From positions 1 to 64,000 of the forward strand of contig NZ_LMKW01000015.1 in assembly GCF_001421745.1 (NCBI RefSeq): a stretch of DNA of 64,000 nt, written 5' to 3'. Numbering within the stretch: the stretch's first letter is position 1; every line of letters begins with the position of its first letter. This DNA is from Sphingomonas sp. Leaf230. Its GTDB lineage: Bacteria > Pseudomonadota > Alphaproteobacteria > Sphingomonadales > Sphingomonadaceae. A program made the translations under genes and the position numbers. Under the pieces are notes generated by a model that saw nothing but the letters and a program-made list of their open reading frames with translations, made no database searches and had not been told where the DNA came from. Of the stretch, positions 40,619-49,215 are shown piece after piece.

Positions 40619-41878
40619 TCACCGTGCGATCGGTATCTCAGCGATGTTCGTGGTCCACGACGGGCTTTTGCTTTCCCGTTTGGTGTCATAGCTCTTAGCG
40701 CCCTGCCCTTCGGCCGCGATCCGAACGGTATTGCGACCGAACCGCCCATTGAGTCCGTCGATCGCCGCCAGCAATGGGGCGGCCTTCGGATCGATCGTCG
40801 CGAATAAGTCGATTTGGGCCTCCCCTGCCGCGTGCAGCCCTTCCAGCATCACGCCGCATTTCGTGTAGATCGCGCCCGGCACGAACATGGAATCTGCCAT
40901 GTTGCCGGCGACGCTGGCGATCGATCGCGGATCGTGTGTTGCCGGCGACAGCCGCGCCGATCGCGAGGCGGAAGGCGCGTTCGGTTTATACCGGCTCCCA
41001 TGCGCGAACGCGATCATGCGTGACGCGACCAGCCCTTGCGCGCGGATCTTTTCAGCGGCGCGGACAGCACGGCGCACCATCGCTTCGCGCAGCGCGTCCG
41101 GATCGCGGACAGGCTCCCCGAAATTGCGCGTGACAGCCGTTCCCTTCAACGGCTCTGGATCAGGCGCGAAATCCGAGCATTCGATCCCGTTCAGTTCACG
41201 GACGAGCCGTTCGAGCACGACTGTCCCGACGTCGCGTGCGACCGCGGCCGGCAATGCCGCCAGATCGGCCACGGTGCGAACCCCGAGGGGCCACAACTTG
41301 GCTTCCAGCGCCGAACCAATGCCCCAGGTCTCACCGACTGGAAAGGCGTCGAACATTAGCCGACGTAGCTCCACGTCATGCAGATCAATGACGCCGCGCC
41401 AGACCTTTTCCGATGCCTTCGCTAGTGCGTTCGCCACCTTGCTCAGCGTCCGCGTTGGTCCCAGCCCGATCCGGGTTGGCAGGCCGACCGATCGCGCCAC
41501 CGCTTCCCGGATGCGATGGGCCGCGGCTACGTCGCCGCGCCCATTGGCGAGAATCGGCAGACGAAAAAACGATTCATCGATCGAGTAGATTTCAACCGTG
41601 TCGCTATGCTCAGCGATCACCATGTTAAAGCGCCGGTTTATGTCCGCATACAGTTCATAATTGGACGAGCGGAGCACTACCCCATGCTGCCGGATCTTGT
41701 CGCGAATTTTGAAAACGGGTTCCCCCATCTTGATGTGCAGCGCCTTCGCTTCGGCACTTCGCGCGACCACGCAACCGTCGTTGTTTGAGAGCACAACGAC
41801 CGGCACATTGCGGAGCTTGGGATCGAATAGCCTCTCTGATGAAACGTATGCGTTCTCCAGATCGATAATCGCCCACAT
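40619..41878 (-). CDS. umuC: UmuC-like Y-family DNA polymerase
   Basis: The 419-aa protein is a complete DNA polymerase V catalytic subunit: MWAIIDLENAYVSSERLFDP (first catalytic Asp), VVVLSNNDGCVVARS, YSIDESFFRLP (second catalytic acidic pair), then a helix-hairpin-helix region (TWGIGSALEAKLWPLGVRTV) and little-finger domain. It performs translesion synthesis after DNA damage. Its start lies 3 bases after umuD and an SOS box precedes the pair. The last 30 residues probably contact the clamp, though no exact QLxLF is seen. Confidence 0.93.
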   Translation of the reverse strand: MWAIIDLENAYVSSERLFDPKLRNVPVVVLSNNDGCVVARSAEAKALHIKMGEPVFKIRDKIRQHGVVLRSSNYELYADINRRFNMVIAEHSDTVEIYSIDESFFRLPILANGRGDVAAAHRIREAVARSVGLPTRIGLGPTRTLSKVANALAKASEKVWRGVIDLHDVELRRLMFDAFPVGETWGIGSALEAKLWPLGVRTVADLAALPAAVARDVGTVVLERLVRELNGIECSDFAPDPEPLKGTAVTRNFGEPVRDPDALREAMVRRAVRAAEKIRAQGLVASRMIAFAHGSRYKPNAPSASRSARLSPATHDPRSIASVAGNMADSMFVPGAIYTKCGVMLEGLHAAGEAQIDLFATIDPKAAPLLAAIDGLNGRFGRNTVRIAAEGQGAKSYDTKRESKSPSWTTNIAEIPIAR

Positions 41879-41881
41879 TGG

Positions 41882-42340
41882 CTAAGCCTGTAGATTGCGG
41901 ACGGAGGCGCGCACGACGCCCCAAATCTCGATACCCATTTCGCCATCGGCGATCGTCGGTTCATAGACCATGCGGGCGTTGCGAGCTTCAAGGTATGGCA
42001 CCCCTTGGCGTATGACCAACTGGCGGACCACGAACCCGCCATCGACAATTGCGATCACAATTCGGCCGTTCGCCGGCTTCGCGTCGCGATCGACCACTAC
42101 CACGTCATTATCGAACAATCCGGCATCGAGCATGGAGCTTCCGCTGACCCGGAAAACGAAGCTGGCAGCGCGGTCCAGTCGGAGCAGTTCGACCAGATCG
42201 ATCGCGTCCTCCCGCCAGTCTTGACTAGGTGACGGAAAGCCAGCGCCGGCCGCGCCGACAATCTGTAAACGGAGATCCGAGGAAATTTCGGCGATCGGAA
42301 TCGGCCGATCGAGCATGAGTGAGGGGGCAACGCAGGACAT
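41882..42340 (-). CDS. umuD: UmuD-like protein, catalytic Lys replaced by Arg
   Basis: The 152-aa protein has the S24 fold: cleavage-type site GAGFPSPSQDW (Ala33-Gly34), nucleophile Ser69 in SGSSMLDAG, and the strand VDGGFVVRQLVIR where the catalytic Lys of UmuD/LexA (VDGEFTVKKL in E. coli) is Arg106. Self-cleavage by the Ser/Lys dyad would therefore be expected to fail or be weak. It could act uncleaved with UmuC or be processed by another protease. ATG 42340; a second ATG at 42316 is possible. Confidence 0.88.
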   Translation of the reverse strand: MSCVAPSLMLDRPIPIAEISSDLRLQIVGAAGAGFPSPSQDWREDAIDLVELLRLDRAASFVFRVSGSSMLDAGLFDNDVVVVDRDAKPANGRIVIAIVDGGFVVRQLVIRQGVPYLEARNARMVYEPTIADGEMGIEIWGVVRASVRNLQA

Positions 42341-42362
42341 GCCGCCATTGTAGGCGCGAAAA

Positions 42363-42377
42363 GAACAGAATGGGAAC
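42363..42377 (-). promoter_or_regulatory. alphaproteobacterial SOS (LexA) box
   Basis: The minus strand reads GTTCCCATTCTGTTC, a perfect GTTC-N7-GTTC, 23 bp upstream of the umuD ATG. It shows LexA control of umuDC and supports an alphaproteobacterial host. Confidence 0.88.
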
Positions 42378-42420
42378 GTTGAAAATCAAACGCTTGTGAA
42401 ATTTGGAATCAGGGGGTGTC

Positions 42421-42903
42421 TTATCTCTGTGCAGCAGGAGCCGGTTTCGAGTCCTCGAAAATCATAAGCGGCGAGTAAGGGCGCGACGATTGGTAGTGGC
42501 AACCCAGCGCTTGAAATCGGTCTGCAGCGTTCGGTAGCTCCCGCCCCGCCTTTACTTCGGCCGGCGTCCCATCGATAAGCTCTTGTTGGATCTTGTAGCA
42601 CGCCCGTTCGGCATGAAACCCCGAAAAGAGCGCACCGCCCACCCCAATAAACAAGAACATCGCTCCCATCGCAATCGGCAGGAAAGCCGGGGCGATGTGC
42701 CTTTTTTTTGGGTCATCAACCGTGACCGCTTGCTCATATAGAGCAATAATTCCCCAGCCCATTAGCAGTCCACCGAGGCCAACAGTCCACGGTTCGGCGT
42801 ACCGTAGCGCCGGTAAGAGGCAGTACCCCGCAAAAGTACCGCCCAGCACCCATCCCCCTGTATGGCGAGCGAACCTAGTCTGTCTCGTTTCAGCCTCGAT
42901 CAT
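42421..42903 (-). CDS. membrane protein of unknown function
   Basis: The 160-aa protein has three or four membrane segments (GGTFAGYCLLPAL, GLGGLLMGWGIIALYEQA, AFLPIAMGAMFLFIGVGGAL) and a soluble C-terminus with two Cys that could form a disulfide. No family recognised. It starts behind GGGGGAGTAGC and follows the adenine methylase on the same strand. Confidence 0.65.
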   Translation of the reverse strand: MIEAETRQTRFARHTGGWVLGGTFAGYCLLPALRYAEPWTVGLGGLLMGWGIIALYEQAVTVDDPKKRHIAPAFLPIAMGAMFLFIGVGGALFSGFHAERACYKIQQELIDGTPAEVKAGRELPNAADRFQALGCHYQSSRPYSPLMIFEDSKPAPAAQR

Positions 42904-42929
42904 GCTACTCCCCCGGTTTTAGTACTGTT

Positions 42930-43616
42930 TTATGCCTCTGTTTCGAGGATCGCCGCGAGCACCGCCATTCGTTCCCCGGCGGATAACTCGCGGTAGTTGC
43001 GTTGCCACCGCGCCGCCTTGCGCTTGATGCGCTGGCGATCGGTGAAATCGACACCGGCATGATCGGCCCAGTGCGCCGCGTCAGCCGCATAATTCATCCA
43101 GAGCGTTTCCGTCCGAGGTCCGCCGCGCGTCCCCACCTGATAGCTCAGCGAGCGCCAGCGCGGGGCCGGCAACAGCCTTTCGTAAAGGGCGGAAGGATAA
43201 CCCGAGATCATCACAGAGGCTGGCAGCGCGCCTAAAACGTCGACGAGCTCGACATGATCGGCGTCGGTATAATCGAAGCGGTAGCGTTGCTGGCGAACTT
43301 GTCCGCGTGTCGCCGTGACGTATGGCGGATCGGCGTAGATCAGCACTCGGCCGGCCGAGGTGAAATCGAATGTCCGCAGGAACGTCACGCAATCGACGTT
43401 GTGCAATTCCGCACCCTCTAGATGGCCGAATCCGGCGATCGTCTCCGGGTCTATTTCCAAACCGATCGAGCGAAGCGCCGCGGGCTTTCGTCGCATGATG
43501 ATGCCCGACCCCAGGTGCGTTTCGATATAGGTGTCATGCGGAGGCATATTGGCAATGACTGCCTGATAGGAGCCCGCTCCCGACTTCGCCCCCATGTAGG
43601 CCAACGGATCGTCCAT
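42930..43616 (-). CDS. solitary D12-class adenine-N6 DNA methyltransferase
   Basis: The protein has the Dam/D12 order: YMGAKSGAG (SAM-binding motif I), DTYIETHLGSGIIMRRKPA, then the catalytic motif IYADPPYVTATRG (DPPY) and a C-terminal target-recognition part. No restriction gene is next to it, so it is an orphan methylase that may protect the plasmid from restriction or alter gene control. I prefer ATG 43616 (MDDPLAYMGA); an ATG at 43658 would add 14 residues. Confidence 0.85.
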   Translation of the reverse strand: MDDPLAYMGAKSGAGSYQAVIANMPPHDTYIETHLGSGIIMRRKPAALRSIGLEIDPETIAGFGHLEGAELHNVDCVTFLRTFDFTSAGRVLIYADPPYVTATRGQVRQQRYRFDYTDADHVELVDVLGALPASVMISGYPSALYERLLPAPRWRSLSYQVGTRGGPRTETLWMNYAADAAHWADHAGVDFTDRQRIKRKAARWQRNYRELSAGERMAVLAAILETEA

Positions 43617-43761
43617 TCCCAAAAATCGCCGAGGGGAGAAGTCTCTCCCTACGATCAAGCCGCCGATCGGCGTCTCGTTCTACCCTCTCAGCAGGGGGCA
43701 AGCCCCCCGCAACGCCCCTGATTAAACGCCATGAAGATTGAGCCCGGCATTAGGGCCTTAG

Positions 43762-44079
43762 TCAGACGAATTTCACGACCACTTCCACCACAGCAGCGAT
43801 ACAGCCGCCAAGAATGCTACAGCCGATTATGAATCCGTGCGTTGATCGCTCCACCGGATCATCGCCGGCCCGGCATGTATCCGCGCCGATGACCATCCCA
43901 AAGCAAGGCGCACACAAGCCGGCTGACAGCAGGAGCGTCACCCAAAACAACGGCTTGTCGTCTAACAGTTCAGATAGCCCACCACCTACGAGCAGCACGA
44001 CCACGCTTGCGCACGCCATACCGATCGTCGGCCAAAACAGCGTCTCGTGGAAAGGCGACGCTCCATAATTCCGCATCAT
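43762..44079 (-). CDS. small membrane protein
   Basis: The 105-aa protein has three membrane segments (TIGMACASVVVLLVGGGLSE, FWVTLLLSAGLCAPCFGMVI, FIIGCSILGGCIAAVVEVVV). GGGAG precedes ATG ATG. It is unrecognised. A CATAGAC dyad (44151-44170) lies 72 bp upstream in its promoter region. Confidence 0.6.
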   Translation of the reverse strand: MMRNYGASPFHETLFWPTIGMACASVVVLLVGGGLSELLDDKPLFWVTLLLSAGLCAPCFGMVIGADTCRAGDDPVERSTHGFIIGCSILGGCIAAVVEVVVKFV

Positions 44080-44150
44080 ATTACTCCCTCAGATTGCTAC
44101 TGTGCCGACAGCCAGGTCAAACTGTGCCACGGCGAATTTCCTCGATGACG

Positions 44151-44170
44151 CATAGACATTCGTGACTATG
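44151..44170. promoter_or_regulatory. 20-bp dyad CATAGAC-N6-GACTATG, site C
   Basis: CATAGACATTCGTGACTATG, in the gap between the fic gene and the small membrane protein gene, both on the minus strand. Likely to control the latter. Confidence 0.58.
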
Positions 44171-44209
44171 CTTCAGGCCGCAACTCACCGGCCGACCTCG
44201 CGTGGCGTG

Positions 44210-45793
44210 TCACCGAGTTCTCCCCTTGGTTTGCGAGGCGGGCGGGAGATCCCGGCCGGCGACTGTCGCGCGACCGTTCGCATATTCAATCTTCGGACTA
44301 TCCCCCACTTTCGGCACCTGTTGGAAAGCAGTAGGATCGTGGCAAGCTACGCCGTTCCCGTAGATCTGATACACGCCCTTGGCGCTGACATGCACGATCG
44401 AGCCGGCATAGGTCGCGCCATTGTCGGTTTTCGCCGGGGCTGCGGTATCGAGGCGGAAGACGCCCTTAGGCAACATGCCTTGAGGGTCCGACTTCTGGAC
44501 CTCCCATTTGCCTTCATACCGGCGTTCGTGGAGCCGGCTTCCGTTCATCACGACGACCTGTTCAGCGCCGTCAGGGATTGAGCGACCAATGGGCACCTTT
44601 TCGGCCAATCCGGCCAACGTGCTCCCCCGACCCAAGCTCAGGAGATTTTGCACGCGACTTCCTTTCGTAGTGTCTCGCTCCGGTTGAGGTTCCGAACGGT
44701 GTCCAGCATCGCGTCCTCGAACATCGAGAATTTCGGAGCGGGGTTCTTGTCCGCGGGTTTGATTGGCGTCTTCCGGGGCCGGTCCATTTCGTGAATCCTT
44801 TTGTTGGTTATCCAACTGGCGTTTCATGCTCTCCTGATAGGAGAGTACGCGATCCAGCGCTGTTGCACCGGGCACGTAATTGAAGGTGACATTGGCCTCA
44901 CCCCTAGCGCCCAGAGCAGCCAGCAGCCGATCGGGGGCTTGCTCGCCATCGAGCGTTGCCTTGCGCGCGACCGTTTGTGAATGTGCCGGCGTTAGGGAAC
45001 GGTTCCGGAGTGCCGCGATACGCGCCGCTTCTTCGAGGGTTGCAGCTTGCCGCCGAGCAGCAGGCAGTAGCGCTGTGATCTCCGTTTCCGCTTCACCAAC
45101 CGTTGCGGTACGGATTCCAGATAACGCCGCAGGGCCGTGTTCCGCGGACTGGCGGATAATCTCGCTGAGCCGATCTACACCGTTGAACCGTTGAAGCGTC
45201 TCACGAGCCTTGAGTAAACGCCGATCGTCTTCGTGTTGAGACGGGCTAATGGCATCGATATCTGGATATGTTCGCCGCAAAACCTCTACATCACGCGCTT
45301 TGTAGAGCGCGTCTCGCGTTACCGCGGTCGCGTTGGTGGTACTCCAATCAAGACTGTGTCCGGTGTGATCAGCGAGTTGCTTCGTGAAGGTGCGAAGTGT
45401 GCGGCTGTTCCCTTCTGAGAAGGGGTGCAGATGGTCGAGATCGCCATAGAGCTTCGCCATTGCGTCGGCAAAATCGACTGTCGAAAGCCCTTTAAGAGTG
45501 TCACCCCCGCGTAGCTCACTCAGCACTGCATCTAATCGCGCGTCCACTTCGGGACGAAGGGCATATTCGACCCTATGTGGAAAGACTGGCTCAGATTCGA
45601 GCCGACGTTCCTTGCCGTGCGATGGCGCGTCGGGGCGGTATTTTCCCGGATTATGGTGCGGGAGATCTTGAAAGATGCGCCGATGGACTTCGCGCAAATG
45701 CGCCGCATCAAATGTTCCAACGACAGGATCGAGTTCTAACTGACGAATACGGGCAAAGGTTAGCGCACCTTCACCCTCAGGGGTCACGTCCAC
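44210..45793 (-). CDS. fic: Fic-domain AMP-transferase toxin with KfrB-like tail
   Basis: The 527-aa protein has an N-terminal Fic domain with the full active site HPFSEGNSRTLR at 123-134 (HPFxxGNxRxxR) and the GKYRPD beta-hairpin 'flap' region near 50. A helical middle follows. The last 110 residues (GSIVHVSAKGVYQIYGNGVA, DPTAFQQVPKVGDSPKIEY) look like a KfrB domain, a plasmid-linked fold; this identification is moderate. It begins with GTG directly after the antitoxin gene. Fic toxins of this class AMPylate topoisomerases or other targets; the closest plan I know is the conjugative-plasmid toxin VbhT. Confidence 0.85.
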   Translation of the reverse strand: MDVTPEGEGALTFARIRQLELDPVVGTFDAAHLREVHRRIFQDLPHHNPGKYRPDAPSHGKERRLESEPVFPHRVEYALRPEVDARLDAVLSELRGGDTLKGLSTVDFADAMAKLYGDLDHLHPFSEGNSRTLRTFTKQLADHTGHSLDWSTTNATAVTRDALYKARDVEVLRRTYPDIDAISPSQHEDDRRLLKARETLQRFNGVDRLSEIIRQSAEHGPAALSGIRTATVGEAETEITALLPAARRQAATLEEAARIAALRNRSLTPAHSQTVARKATLDGEQAPDRLLAALGARGEANVTFNYVPGATALDRVLSYQESMKRQLDNQQKDSRNGPAPEDANQTRGQEPRSEILDVRGRDAGHRSEPQPERDTTKGSRVQNLLSLGRGSTLAGLAEKVPIGRSIPDGAEQVVVMNGSRLHERRYEGKWEVQKSDPQGMLPKGVFRLDTAAPAKTDNGATYAGSIVHVSAKGVYQIYGNGVACHDPTAFQQVPKVGDSPKIEYANGRATVAGRDLPPASQTKGRTR

Positions 45794-45795
45794 GA

Positions 45796-46002
45796 TTAGA
45801 CGTAAAGGGCTTTGATCGCCTCTACATGCTCATCGCTAGTCAACTCGCCGGCTACATATCGGCGGTTAATCGCTTCGACTTCTGGCGAAAGGGTGAAACC
45901 CTCATACCGCACGCTGCCCCGCGCAAAATCGACCGAACGTAGCCGGTGCGCCGCTTCATCAGCGCTGATCGGTTGGGTTTTAATCTGCCGGTAGACGTTC
46001 AT
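45796..46002 (-). CDS. VbhA-like Fic antitoxin
   Basis: The 68-aa protein carries the inhibitory helix motif [S/T]xxxE[G/N] as SVRYEG (residues 30-35), followed by LSPEVEAINRRYVAGELTSD, a pattern seen in VbhA antitoxins and in the antitoxin part of class I Fic systems. The Glu would block ATP gamma-phosphate binding in the Fic active site. Its stop is two bases before the toxin start, so the two are coupled, antitoxin first. A CATAGAC dyad lies 35 bp upstream. Confidence 0.82.
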   Translation of the reverse strand: MNVYRQIKTQPISADEAAHRLRSVDFARGSVRYEGFTLSPEVEAINRRYVAGELTSDEHVEAIKALYV

Positions 46003-46036
46003 GGCGTTAATACCTCAAAAGCGGTCAGGCGACGAT

Positions 46037-46056
46037 CATAGACGCCAATGACTATG
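46037..46056. promoter_or_regulatory. 20-bp dyad CATAGAC-N6-GACTATG, site D (Fic operon)
   Basis: CATAGACGCCAATGACTATG lies 35 bp upstream of the antitoxin ATG, where an operator over the -10 region would be expected. It differs from site A by a single base. Confidence 0.62.
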
Positions 46057-46111
46057 ATGTATAGGTGTCTGATACAGCGTGGGTTCCGCCAAAGGTACGG
46101 TTGTGTGTCGC

Positions 46112-46606
46112 TCATGTTCCTAGCATTCGGTTTCGCCATGTCCGTGAGAGGCCCAACCCCTTTACGGCCGCAGGTGCGACCTTTGAGAGCAGCGTGGTTT
46201 CAGCTGACTTCTGATCTTCAAGATATTCTTGGAATGTATCGAATCGAGGCTTTGCTTCACGCTCTTTCAAATACGTTGTCAGCAAGATCGCAACTTCGTC
46301 AGGCAAAGCGAGAGATCCAAGATCAGCATAGCGCCGAATGAGACGTGCTCCATCCCCCGATCGAATAGCCGCAGCGTTCTTAAAGTCAGCGTCGTACTCT
46401 TTACCCTCAGCCTCCTCGCCCCAAAGAATATCCGAATATCGCTTCTGGTCATGGAGAGATTCAATTACGGCAGCACATCCATCAAAACGCCTTTGCCACC
46501 ATCGCTCACGATAAAAACGCCTGAGTGACAACCACATCGTGACAAAGCCAGCGACCACGCCCCCGCAGATCGAAACCAGAAGCGATTGATACCATGTCAT
46601 CGACAC
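46112..46606 (-). CDS. membrane-anchored hypothetical protein
   Basis: The 164-aa protein has one N-terminal membrane segment (LLVSICGGVVAGFVTMWLSL) and a charged cytosolic part with FYRERWWQRRFDGCAAVIES. Unrecognised. It lies next to the restriction-modification genes on the same strand and is somewhat less GC-rich, so it may belong to the same acquired island. Confidence 0.6.
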   Translation of the reverse strand: MSMTWYQSLLVSICGGVVAGFVTMWLSLRRFYRERWWQRRFDGCAAVIESLHDQKRYSDILWGEEAEGKEYDADFKNAAAIRSGDGARLIRRYADLGSLALPDEVAILLTTYLKEREAKPRFDTFQEYLEDQKSAETTLLSKVAPAAVKGLGLSRTWRNRMLGT

Positions 46607-46700
46607 AATTTCCTGACTCCACTCAAACAGATTTTTAAAAGGCTGTTCACATTGAATGAGGGATTTAGTTTAATCGGTAGTCGTCAACCGGGACCGAAAA

Positions 46701-47462
46701 TTAGCTCCTTGCGCGGAGCAGCTCCCCTGAAACGTCATTGAACTCGTAAAAATCCGGATTACGCTCGGCAACCAGTACCATCAGATCGTCCAACATCTGG
46801 TTGATCGGAATTTCCGTTTCAGGATCGCCAACAGCGAACGCGCGAATGCTTGAGGCGGCCGGGTTCGCTTCGACCAAGATAAGATAGAAACGCTCGAATT
46901 GCTCGTCCCGATCATACGGATCCCCCCGGCCGGTGAACAGCTTGAGACGTTGATGGGCATTGAGGAACGTTGAGCGCCGACGAGGCGTAGCACCGCCTTC
47001 CCGGACGTGATCATGCTCGGCACCGGCGTCGAGGAAGAACAGGCCTGCCAAGACGGCATAGGGAAACCGCCGGTGGAGCGTGACTGCTTCGATCAGCATG
47101 TCGCCACGCCGGTTGGTGAGGTTCTTTTGGAAATTGCGGGCGCGGCTGTCGCGGAAATTGATTGTCTTGATCGATATGCCAAGCAGCAGGCCAGATTCTT
47201 CGGTTGCCCAAGTCACATCGACCTTCTTGGCGCCAATGCCACCGGCCATCCGACGTTCGGCACCTGATCCGCCCAACTCCCCAGGTTCGGCCGGGCGAGC
47301 TTCCTTGCAACCGCGACGTCGCAGCTCGGCACCAATTGTGTTGGCGATGGCAGCCGACATTGCCTCGCTATAGGCTTTCTTTGTGTCCGAAGGGGAGGAG
47401 TCATCGGGTTTCGCGGGTAAGCTCCGGAGCGCCGCGTCAATCGTTTTCTCAATCGGTGACAC
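46701..47462 (-). CDS. putative type II restriction endonuclease
   Basis: The 253-aa protein starts at GTG 47462, 6-7 bases after AGGAG and inside the last 14 bases of the methylase gene. The segment GAKKVDVTWATEESGLLLGI then SIKTINF resembles a PD-(D/E)xK core, with Asp in VDV and Lys in SIKT, though the usual Glu before the Lys is Ser. Gene coupling to an N6-adenine methylase is the main reason for the call. Its recognition site cannot be predicted. Confidence 0.65.
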   Translation of the reverse strand: MSPIEKTIDAALRSLPAKPDDSSPSDTKKAYSEAMSAAIANTIGAELRRRGCKEARPAEPGELGGSGAERRMAGGIGAKKVDVTWATEESGLLLGISIKTINFRDSRARNFQKNLTNRRGDMLIEAVTLHRRFPYAVLAGLFFLDAGAEHDHVREGGATPRRRSTFLNAHQRLKLFTGRGDPYDRDEQFERFYLILVEANPAASSIRAFAVGDPETEIPINQMLDDLMVLVAERNPDFYEFNDVSGELLRARS

Positions 47463-49098
47463 GTTCGCTCCTGCTTCGGGTAACGCGACGCTGGAACAGC
47501 AGATCGCGCGCACCGCGGAGGCCTGCAACCTCCACGGGGCTTAGACCTAAGTGTCGCTCGAGGATGATAGTATCGACAAGGTCAATAGCGCGCTGCGGCT
47601 TGGTGCTTCGCAGCGCTTGCCCGAGCTGAGGCCGGATCGCCCGCAGATCATCCGCGACCGCTTCGAGAGTGGCAGCGGAAGGCACAGGTAACTGGTCCGC
47701 CTCCTTGGGCTCGTGCTTCAACATGCCGCCGCCATAGGCACGACCGACGACCTCGGCACCCAGCAGGGTCGCCGAGTTAAGACAGGCAACGGGTAGTAAT
47801 TCGCGACCAATCGCCCGCACTGCGGGCTTCAGCTTCACGCCGTAGAGCGAGTTAAGAAACTGCGCTTCGGCATCGTTGGTGATGAGCCGGGGGCGATCGT
47901 GATTCATGTAGGTGAACAGCAAGTCAGGCCGTTCAACGAGAGGCACCCGCCACCAAGGCGAGCGAACACGGCATTTGTAGGCGTGATGTACACCAGCCTC
48001 TTCGCCGGTAGCGATATAGGCTAGGGCCGCCGCAGATGGCTTCGCGCCAGGTGTGAAAAGGAAGCAGCGTTTGCTATCCTTGGCGAGATCCTCCCATGCC
48101 GCTTGGCTGAAGGTCATGCCGCGCAGGTGTTTGGAACCGGGCGGTGAGATCACCAGCAACTCGCCAGCCTTCAACTTGAGACGTGCGGCGTCACTGCGGC
48201 TGAGCGCAAAAAAATCGTTGTTACCGGTGACCGCGCCTAGATAGGTTTCGCCCCAGTCGAGCAGCGTCGCAAAGTTCGATCCTTCTGTCAGGCGTGCATA
48301 CACTTCGAGCGCTGCGGCTGGCAGGAGTGCGGGTGTCCATTTCTGATCGCCGGACGGCGCGTAGCCGGTCCATGAATCAGCGCAGATACGCTCGAGGTCG
48401 GCAATGTTGCGTGCCTGATAGACCTCGAAGCTTGGAGCACCGCCCGTTCCTTCTGCAAGGAGCAATACTACTTCTTCGAGCACGTTGGGGAACACTAGCT
48501 CTTCGAACAGGACCAAACGCACTTTGGCAAAGCGGGATAAGAGGAAACGGCGGACCTGAGCAGCGTAGTTGACAGTGAGTAACTCGGCCGGAAGCACCAG
48601 GCCTAGGCGTCCGCCATCGTTCAGAAAATGAGAAGCATGGATAGTGAACGCCGCCCACGAGCTGGCAAGGCCGGTCAGCCGCACCCCCTGTGCAAGCGCA
48701 GCCTGAAGGCTCTTGGCTCGGGCATCGCCAGTGAACTGCTGATACCGGACGTAGGGGGGATTGCCGATTACAGCGTCAAATTTCGCTTTCGGCGGCACTT
48801 GGTCAAAGAAATCGCCGACAGCGATCCGTCCCTCAGCCTCGTGCATCGAAAGCTGCGTAAGCGCAGCTTGGGCCGAAGCATCGTGAATTTCGATGCCGTG
48901 GAGCTGATCCTTGAGATCCGGCGACGCGCCAAGGCTCCGTAGTCGTTCAATCGCCGGCAGCAGGAAGGCGGCATCACCACATGACGGCTCGAGCACGGTA
49001 TCTAGATCGGTGCGGATTGCCCAATCGGCAATGAAGCGAGCGAGCGCGGGAGGGGTAAAGAATGCCCCCCGTGCTTTTCGTAATGCTGGCGTATCCAT
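47449..49098 (-). CDS. N6-adenine DNA methyltransferase (type II R-M)
   Basis: The 549-aa protein (ATG 49098 after AAGGGG) has the gamma-class order: a ARGAFFTPPALARFIADWAI start, motif I VLEPSCGDAAFL, and catalytic motif IV VIGNPPYVRYQQF (NPPY), followed by a long C-terminal target-recognition domain. This resembles TaqI/Eco57I-type enzymes. With the coupled endonuclease gene it forms a restriction-modification system, which adds to plasmid retention. Confidence 0.88.
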   Translation of the reverse strand: MDTPALRKARGAFFTPPALARFIADWAIRTDLDTVLEPSCGDAAFLLPAIERLRSLGASPDLKDQLHGIEIHDASAQAALTQLSMHEAEGRIAVGDFFDQVPPKAKFDAVIGNPPYVRYQQFTGDARAKSLQAALAQGVRLTGLASSWAAFTIHASHFLNDGGRLGLVLPAELLTVNYAAQVRRFLLSRFAKVRLVLFEELVFPNVLEEVVLLLAEGTGGAPSFEVYQARNIADLERICADSWTGYAPSGDQKWTPALLPAAALEVYARLTEGSNFATLLDWGETYLGAVTGNNDFFALSRSDAARLKLKAGELLVISPPGSKHLRGMTFSQAAWEDLAKDSKRCFLFTPGAKPSAAALAYIATGEEAGVHHAYKCRVRSPWWRVPLVERPDLLFTYMNHDRPRLITNDAEAQFLNSLYGVKLKPAVRAIGRELLPVACLNSATLLGAEVVGRAYGGGMLKHEPKEADQLPVPSAATLEAVADDLRAIRPQLGQALRSTKPQRAIDLVDTIILERHLGLSPVEVAGLRGARDLLFQRRVTRSRSERVTD

Positions 49099-49215
49099 GC
49101 TTCCCCTTACCGGTATCCTACATGCTTCGCGCGTGGAGAGAACCATCGAATAGGTTGCTTACAGCACGGTCTCCATATGTTCCACCCTGCTGATCTCGCA
49201 ATCTGACCGTAGTCG

